NCBI RefSeq assembly: GCF_002532045.1
Contig: NZ_NWTG01000030.1
Location: forward strand, 16,974-80,973
Reading direction: 5' to 3'
From: Bradyrhizobium sp. C9
GTDB taxonomy: Bacteria > Pseudomonadota > Alphaproteobacteria > Rhizobiales > Xanthobacteraceae
Length of the DNA: 64,000 nucleotides
Part shown: positions 26,561-33,100 of the stretch, piece by piece
How the letters are laid out: each line of letters starts with the position of its first letter
Position numbering within the stretch: position 1 is the stretch's first letter
Notes under the pieces: generated by a model
Database searches by the model: none
Told to the model about the DNA's origin: nothing
The model's input: the letters and a program-made list of their open reading frames with translations, nothing else
Made by a program: the position numbers and the translations under genes

Positions 26561-27148
26561 CTAGTGCCGCTTCGTCGCCGGCAAAGCCGCCGGAGCCGGC
26601 ACCGGCGGCTTCACCGCAGCGGCTTGCGCCGGCAGATATTTGGCGACGATCGCGGGATCGAGCTGGGCCATCGCACTGTCCGGCAAGCGCGTCCAGACCT
26701 CATCCTTGCCAAACAGCGAGATGCCGAGATAGCCGCGCATGGTCAGCTTCTGTCCGTCGGCGCTCAGCGTCATCTTGGCCTTGTAGATCTTGCCGTCGCG
26801 CGGATCGAGCACGTTGCCGTTCTCGTACTTCATGCCATCGCGCTTCATGTCGCGGATGAAGGACAGGCCGAGCCACGGCGCATTCTTGCGATCATCGGTG
26901 CATTTCGAGCAGACCGGATTCGGCGGATCATTGGGCTCGGAGAACATCTTGGCGATCACGCCTTCGAAGATGCCGTTGTGATCGATCACCAGGAACCAGC
27001 CTTCCGGCTTGCCATCCTCGATCTTCTGCCAGAGGCCGGCCGCCGACGTCGGGTCGGCTGCCGTGGCAGCCAACGGAGCAGCCAGCGCAAAGGCCGTGGC
27101 GATCGCCAGGATCAGCCGAAGTCTGGATAGCGTGTTCCGCATCATCAT
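26561..27148 (-). CDS. DUF2147 secreted protein
   Basis: 195 residues from the ATG at 27148. In-frame ATGs also lie at 27166, 27145 and 27142, and the AGGTG nearby would suit 27142 best. A signal peptide (LRLILAIATAFALAAPLAAT) precedes the DUF2147 body: AAGLWQKIEDGKPEGWFLV, then CSKCTDDRKNAPWLGLSFI and NVLDPRDGKIYKAKMTLS, and MRGYLGISLFGKDEVWTR. The CxxC pair is conserved in this family of small periplasmic beta-barrel proteins of unknown function. The C-terminus is Pro/Ala-rich. Confidence 0.85.
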   Translation of the reverse strand: MMMRNTLSRLRLILAIATAFALAAPLAATAADPTSAAGLWQKIEDGKPEGWFLVIDHNGIFEGVIAKMFSEPNDPPNPVCSKCTDDRKNAPWLGLSFIRDMKRDGMKYENGNVLDPRDGKIYKAKMTLSADGQKLTMRGYLGISLFGKDEVWTRLPDSAMAQLDPAIVAKYLPAQAAAVKPPVPAPAALPATKRH

Positions 27149-27269
27149 CACCTGATCAATCGACACACTCGATTACGCGCAGACTACGGCCATTTCGCGG
27201 AGTGTTCCAGTAGCCGCGCCGCACGGGCAATGGCCCATGCCCCTGGCATTAGTCGCTGTTGGCGTGCAA

Positions 27270-28298
27270 TCAGTTCACCCCAAGCTTCTTCTGCAAACTC
27301 GATGACGAGGTTGTGTACTGGAACACCAGCCGCTTGTCGGGATACACGTAGCGGTGCGCCTTCTGCGCCATCAGCGCGCCCTCGTGGAAGCCGGAGAGAA
27401 TGAGCTTCAGCTTGCCCGGATAGGTGTTGATGTCGCCGATCGCGAAGATGCCTGAAATGTTGGTCTCGAATGCTGCGGTGTCGACCGGCACCAGATTGTT
27501 CTCCAGCGCTACGCCCCAGTTCGCCACCGGACCGAGCTTCATGGTGAGCCCGAAGAACGGCAGGATCGTATCGCAGTCGACCTTGCTCATCGCGTTGTCG
27601 TTGCCTTTGACGTGAGCGCCGGAAACCTGGCCGCGCGCACCTTCCAGCTCGGTGACCTGGCCGATCTTGAGATCCATCTTGCCGCCCGAAACCAGCGCGC
27701 GCATCTGCTCGACGCTGTGCGGCGCCGCGCGGAAATCGTCGCGCCGATGCAGCAGCGTGATGCGCTTGGCGATCGGATGCAGATTGAGCGTCCAGTCGAG
27801 CGCGGAATCGCCGCCGCCGACGATCAAGATGCTCTTGCCGCGGAACTGCTCCATCTTGCGCACGGCATAGAACACCGAGGTGCCTTCATATGCTTCGATG
27901 CCCGGCACCGGCGGCCGCTTCGGCTGGAACGAGCCGCCGCCCGCGGAGATCACCACGACCTTGCACTCGAACTCCTTGCCGGCGTCGGTCTTCACGCGAA
28001 ACAGCGGATCGCCGATCTTCTCGATGCTCTCCACCATCTCGTTGAGATGGAAGGTCGGATTGAACGGCTTGATCTGCTCCATCAGCTGCTCGGTCAGGCC
28101 CTGGCCGGTGACGAAGGGGATGCCCGGGATGTCGTAGATCGGCTTCTCGGGATAGAGCTCGGCACACTGCCCGCCGATCTTGTCGAGGATGTCGACCAGA
28201 TGCACCCTCATGTCGAGCAGGCCCAGTTCAAACACGGCGAACAGTCCGCAGGGGCCCGCGCCAATAATCAGCACATCGGTCTTGATCGCTTCGCTCAT
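27270..28298 (-). CDS. Ferredoxin--NADP+ reductase, thioredoxin-reductase type
   Basis: 342 residues from ATG 28298. A longer upstream frame is not supported by homology. FAD site GAGPCGLFAVFELG near residue 12, IGGQCAELYPEKPIYDIPG, NADP site GGGDSALDWTLNL near the middle, and GDINTYPGKLKLILSGFHEG near the end. CxxC of true thioredoxin reductase is absent and the tail ends in FQYTTSSSSLQKKLGV, as in the Bacillus YumC / Rhodopseudomonas-type FNR family. It transfers electrons between NADPH and ferredoxin. A matching [2Fe-2S] ferredoxin lies 630 bases away (28931). Confidence 0.9.
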   Translation of the reverse strand: MSEAIKTDVLIIGAGPCGLFAVFELGLLDMRVHLVDILDKIGGQCAELYPEKPIYDIPGIPFVTGQGLTEQLMEQIKPFNPTFHLNEMVESIEKIGDPLFRVKTDAGKEFECKVVVISAGGGSFQPKRPPVPGIEAYEGTSVFYAVRKMEQFRGKSILIVGGGDSALDWTLNLHPIAKRITLLHRRDDFRAAPHSVEQMRALVSGGKMDLKIGQVTELEGARGQVSGAHVKGNDNAMSKVDCDTILPFFGLTMKLGPVANWGVALENNLVPVDTAAFETNISGIFAIGDINTYPGKLKLILSGFHEGALMAQKAHRYVYPDKRLVFQYTTSSSSLQKKLGVN

Positions 28299-28462
28299 GT
28301 CCGCTTCTTTTCCGTTGAAATCGACCGGGGCGGCCGTTGCCTGTCCAGCCAGGAGGTATCGGATCGGGACATGCATAATAGGGGTAGAGGCTGGCGCGGC
28401 AACCCCTTGCCGAGCCTTCATAACTCGGCTGTATGGACGGAAACTGACGGAGATCAAATCTC

Positions 28463-28924
28463 GTGAACGCCCCTATCCGCGCGGATGACACGCCGCGCCT
28501 GGAAGATTTCCCCTATCGCCTGTCCGACAATGTGCGCTTTGCCGATCTCGACCCCAACGGGCACGTCAACAACGCCGTCTATGCCAGCTATTTTGAAACC
28601 GGCCGCGTCACGCTGGTAAAGGACCTCAGCATGGGGCTGATGCCGGCGGGACTCGGCTGGATCATGGTGCGACTCGACATCCATTTCCGCGCCGAGCTGC
28701 ACTGGCCGGGCCAGATCGAGCTCGGGCTCGGTCTGGTCAAGTTCGGACGGACGTCGACCACTTTCGATCAGGTGGTGTTTTCGGAAGGGAGATGCGTGGC
28801 GTCGGCGAAGGCGGTCACCGTGATGATCGATGAGGCCACACGCAGACCGACGCCGCTGCCGGCGGAGGTCAAGCAGAACTTCCGCCGCTGGGTCCGTCGC
28901 GGTGTGAACCCGGACGGCGAATAG
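28463..28924 (+). CDS. Acyl-CoA thioesterase, 4HBT hotdog family
   Basis: 153 residues starting at GTG 28463; no ATG is in frame until far downstream. The hotdog signature is clear: VRFADLDPNGHVNNAVYASY then FETGRVTLVKDLSMG, the Asp-x-Asn-GHVNN segment being the 4-hydroxybenzoyl-CoA thioesterase-type active site. It hydrolyses an acyl-CoA of unknown chain. It is divergent from the reductase gene and convergent with the ferredoxin gene, ending 7 bases before it. Confidence 0.82.
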   Translation: MNAPIRADDTPRLEDFPYRLSDNVRFADLDPNGHVNNAVYASYFETGRVTLVKDLSMGLMPAGLGWIMVRLDIHFRAELHWPGQIELGLGLVKFGRTSTTFDQVVFSEGRCVASAKAVTVMIDEATRRPTPLPAEVKQNFRRWVRRGVNPDGE

Positions 28925-28930
28925 ATAAAG

Positions 28931-29251
28931 TTAGGCTTGGCGTTCCGGTGTCGACACGACCAGTCCGTCGAGATCGTCGGTCACCTTGATCTGGCAGGAC
29001 AGCCGCGAATTCGGACGCACGTCGAAGCCGAAATCCAGCATGTCCTCTTCCATCGGCGACGGCGCGCCGACCTTCTCGCGCCACGCGTCATCGACATAGA
29101 CATGGCACGTCGCACAGGCGCAGGCACCGCCGCATTCGGCTTCAATGCCGGGAATGGCGTTGCGGATCGCGCCTTCCATCACGGTCGCGCCGTTCTCGAT
29201 ATCAATGGAGCGTTTCTCTCCGGAATGGTCGATAAAGTGGATTTTGGCCAT
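28931..29251 (-). CDS. [2Fe-2S] ferredoxin, adrenodoxin/FdxB-like
   Basis: 106 residues. The cluster ligands follow the adrenodoxin pattern: AECGGACACATCHVYVDD supplies three cysteines (C-x5-C-x2-C) and LSCQIKVTDDLDGL the fourth. Acidic residues around the cluster (PSPMEEDMLDFGFD) fit docking to a reductase and a P450 or Rieske-type partner. The type II FNR at 27270 is a plausible electron donor. The cytosolic electron acceptor is not encoded in the window. Confidence 0.93.
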   Translation of the reverse strand: MAKIHFIDHSGEKRSIDIENGATVMEGAIRNAIPGIEAECGGACACATCHVYVDDAWREKVGAPSPMEEDMLDFGFDVRPNSRLSCQIKVTDDLDGLVVSTPERQA

Positions 29252-29412
29252 GATTGCTCGTGCTGCCGGAATGCGCCGGACGATGGTTGGAAAGGTCCCG
29301 GGCAGTCGTATAACGGGTCGATCTGCACAGCGCTAGCGCAGAGACCGAAAACCTGCCAGCCTGCCGGGACGGCGCCCAGACCGTTGCCGCAGGCCGTGGA
29401 GATGCCGAACGC

Positions 29413-29790
29413 CTAGGAGCGGCCCAGAATCAGCTCGATCGCCGTGCGCGCCTCGGCAATCGCGGCCCCGAGCGCGGCGAGCGGCCGGGCCGGGTCGGAA
29501 CCGCCGGCCAGCGCGGTTTCGAGGCCGGCGGCCGCCTCGGCGACGCCGAAGGCACCAATCGCCCGCGCCGATCCCTTCAGGGTATGGGCGTGGGTCGGAG
29601 CCTCCGCCGGCAAGGCAGCCAGCTCGCCAAGGATCCGGGCCGACTGGGTCGAAAACATCGCCAGCACTTCCCGCTCCAGCCCCGGGTCGCCCAGCGTCAT
29701 CCGCCGGAGGTGGTCGACGTCGATCGGTCCGTCACCGGGCGCGAGCGGCGGCGATTGCGTCCATTCAACCCGTTCGAGATGAAGCGGCAT
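29413..29790 (-). CDS. Hpt (histidine phosphotransfer) domain protein
   Basis: 125 residues from ATG 29790. An in-frame ATG 39 codons earlier gives an Arg-rich extension that looks non-coding. The phosphoacceptor histidine is residue 69 in THAHTLKGSARAIGAFGV, the Hpt consensus HxLKGxA, followed by a second helix (AAAGLETALAGGSD). It is a stand-alone four-helix phosphotransfer protein with no kinase domain, so it must relay from a hybrid kinase. It is divergent from the giant GPR-type gene; the intergenic region carries a CtrA-like box. Confidence 0.82.
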   Translation of the reverse strand: MPLHLERVEWTQSPPLAPGDGPIDVDHLRRMTLGDPGLEREVLAMFSTQSARILGELAALPAEAPTHAHTLKGSARAIGAFGVAEAAAGLETALAGGSDPARPLAALGAAIAEARTAIELILGRS

Positions 29791-30170
29791 GGCCTGTCCC
29801 TGTCGTCTCTGCCGGGCTTCACCGGCGGACCGTTCGCCCAGCCAATCACGAAACTGGTTAACGAATTGTTGTCGGGATGATCGGCAAAACCGCCCGATTC
29901 TGGACAATTTCCGGACACAATCGGCCCTCTCCGGCAGGAATTTCGAGTACCGATAAGGCCTTATGGCGCAAAGCTGTTAACGATGATTAAGAAAGTATTA
30001 ATCGCAAGCATTTCATTCGCATCGCTCTCCCAATAGGATGTTTGCGGATGTAGCGGACAAGCCGCCGAGGGGGCGCTTGCGCTCCGCTTGTGGGCACCGG
30101 CTTCGAGCTTGCGCGGGGACGTTTCGCAAGCTCGCCGACGCGTAAAATAGTGAGAGGGCTCAGACTGAAC
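29791..30170. other. 380-base divergent region between the Hpt gene and the GPR-type gene
   Basis: It includes AT-rich DNA around 29970-30010 with three TTAA words, of which 29987-30001 form TTAA-N7-TTAA. No coding sequence is supported in it. In-frame codons before 30171 exist but the family N-terminus starts at MANTPKK. Confidence 0.6.
29987..30001. promoter_or_regulatory. CtrA-like binding box (TTAA-N7-TTAA)
   Basis: TTAA at 29987-29990 and 29998-30001 with 7 bases between, the consensus spacing for the alphaproteobacterial cell-cycle regulator CtrA. A further TTAA is at 29977-29980. It lies about 170 bases before the GPR-type start codon and about 200 bases before the Hpt start. Assignment rests on the motif and on the cell-polarity role of the neighbouring gene. 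Confidence 0.5.
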
Positions 30171-33100
30171 ATGGCGAACACTCCCAAGAAGGTCAAAGAT
30201 CCCACCGAAGTCGCGCTTTCTGCCATCCAGGAAGCCCTCAACATCAGCGAGCAGGGCTCCGAGAGCCGCAACGAAGGCGCCGCGCCGCCGAGCCTGCCGC
30301 CGTCCGCTCCGGATTTTTCAGCCGCATCGTTCGAGTCCCGTCAGAATACCGATCGTTCGGTATTCGAGCCTATCGAGGAACCGCGCGCGCCGCGCCGCGC
30401 CGCCAATGACGATCGCGAGACCATCGGCCAGATGCTGCAGACGCTGCAGGGAGGCCGCGCCCGCAACGCCTTCACGCTGTTCTTCGTCTGCTCCGGCGCC
30501 TGGCTGCTCGGCGGCGTCATCCTCACCATCGCGTTCTGGCCAGCCCTGCAGGCTTCGATGGCCCAGGGCACCGGCGTGCTGGTGCTCGCCGGCCTCGCCG
30601 CGCTGTTCGCCGTTCCGGTGCTGCTGTTCTATTACCTCGCCAGCCTCGCCTCGCACGGCCAGCGCATGCAGATGATCGCGCAATCGATGGCGCAGGTCGC
30701 AATGCGATTCTCCGAGCCGGAGAACGCCGCCGCCGATTCCATGGTGACGGTCGGCCAGGCGATCCGCCGCGAGGTCGCGGCGATGGGCGACGGCGTCGAA
30801 CGCGCGATCGCGCGCGCCGGCGAACTCGAGACCCTGGTTGCCAACGAGGTGGCCGCGCTGGAGCGCGCCTATTCCGACAATGAAGTGCGCATCCGCGCGC
30901 TGCTGCAGGACATCGCCCATCAGCGCGACAATCTGGTCGGCCAGGCCGAGCAGGTGCGCAGCGCGATCTCCGGCGTGCAGATCGACCTGCGCCACGACAT
31001 CGCGCTGATCTCGGACGCGATCGCCTCGCGCGTCGACGAGGTCGCCAAGAGCATCACAGGCGCGCTGGAAGAGCGCGGCCAGCACATCACGACCGCACTG
31101 AGCCATGCCGGCGACAACATGATCCTCGCGCTCGGCGAGCGCGGCGGCGACCTGCTCGACCGCCTCGAGGAAGCCAGCGCAGAGACCACGCGCGCGGTGA
31201 TGGACGCCTCCGAGCGGCTCACCACCAGCCTCAACTTCAAGACCGGCCACGTCCACGACGAGTTCGTCGATCTGGCCGATCGCGTCCACGAGATGCTGAA
31301 CGAGCGCATCGATCGCATCACCGGCGAGTTCGAGCAGCGTTCGTCCGCGATCGTCGACGGCATCTCCGACCGCACCGAGGAGGTCCACGACTCCCTGAAG
31401 AATTCCGCCGACTCGCTGCTGCTCGAGCTCGAGCTGCGCAGCAACGACCTCGTCAGCAAGATCGACGACGCCGGCAACCGCCTCGCCGGCCAGATCATGA
31501 CGTCCGGCGACAGGGCGAGCGAGGCGCTCGACGTCACCGTCAATTCGCTGGTCGCCAAGGTGGTGGGCCAGACCGAGACCGCGCACGACTCGCTGTCGCT
31601 GCAGATGAGCGCGTTCGACGACCTGGTGAAGAACCACGGCAGCGAGCTCGCCGAGAAATTCGCCCGCGACTCCGGCACGCTCGGCGCGCTGATCACCCGC
31701 CACATCTCGGAATTCGACCGCACCGTGAAGACCTTCGGCGGCGACATCGTCGAGCGCATGGGCCAGCGGACCCAGGACATCGCCGACAGCCTGAAGACCT
31801 ATGTCGACACCTTCGACAATCGCGTCACCAGCAATAGCGGCGAGATCACCGCTTCGCTCGACCAGCGCCTGCTGCAATTCGAGACCACGCTCGGCAGCCG
31901 CGTCACCCATCTCGACGCTTCGCTGACCGACAAGCTGTCGTCGTTCGACTCGTCGCTCGCCACCAAGATCGGCTCGTTCGACGGCCGCCTGCAGTCGCTG
32001 GATGACGCGATCGACGGCCGCATGCGGACGCTCGAGGTCACCTTCGAGAGCCGCGCCAAATCGGTCACCGACACCATCGACGGCCATCTCGGCACGCTGG
32101 CGACCCAGCTGACCGAAGGCGCCACCCAGGCGATCCACTCGATCGACTCGCGCCTCGGCCTGCTCACCACGACCCTGACCGAGGGCACCGTGCAGGCGAT
32201 CGCCGCGGTCGACCATCGCATCAACGGCGTCACCGAAACCATCGACGGCCACAGCAACCGCCTCGTCGACACCATCAACGACCACAGCACCCGCCTCGCC
32301 GATACCATCAACGGTCACAACAGCCGCCTCGTCGAGACCATCAGCGGTCATAGCTCGAACCTGACCGACACCATCTCGGCGCGCTTCGCCGACATCCAGC
32401 AGGGCATCGAGAGCCGCGTCGGCGTCATCGCCGGTGACATCGACACCCGCGTCGCGCAGTTCGAGGACCTGTTGGGCTCGCGCGTCGAGGCCGTCGCCGG
32501 CCGCATCGAGAGCAGCGGCCGCCAGGCGAGCGAGGACCTGATGTCCCGCGCCGAAATGTTGTCGTCGAGCATCAAGTCCCATGTCGAGGACGCCGAGCGC
32601 TCGCTGACCAACCTCGTGGTCAACACCAGCGAAACCATCCAGACCGGCGCGCGCACCGCGCAGCAGGCGCTGCTCACCGTGTCCGCGGATGTCGGCAACC
32701 AGCTCAAGCTGAGCTCGGCCGAAGTCGAGGGCGTGCTGACCGCCGTCGGCACCAGCGCCGCCAACTCGATCCTCACCAGTGCCCGCGACGCCCAGGTCTC
32801 GCTGGTCTCCGCATCCGGCGACGTCGCCTCGCAGATTAAGGCGCTGTCGGAAGACGTCGAGCGCACGCTGCAGGCGGCCGGTAGCGCCACCGCGGCCTCG
32901 GTGCTGTCCGGCGCCCGCGACGCGCAGACCACGCTGGTCTCGGCCTCGATCGAAGCCGCCAGCCAGGTCAAGTCGCTGGCCGCCGACGTCGAGCAATCGC
33001 TGTCGATGTCCGGCTCTGCCGCCGCCGAAGCGATCATGACCGGCGCCCGCGAGGCCCAGACCACCCTGATCGCGACGTCGGCCGACGTCACCGGCCAGGT

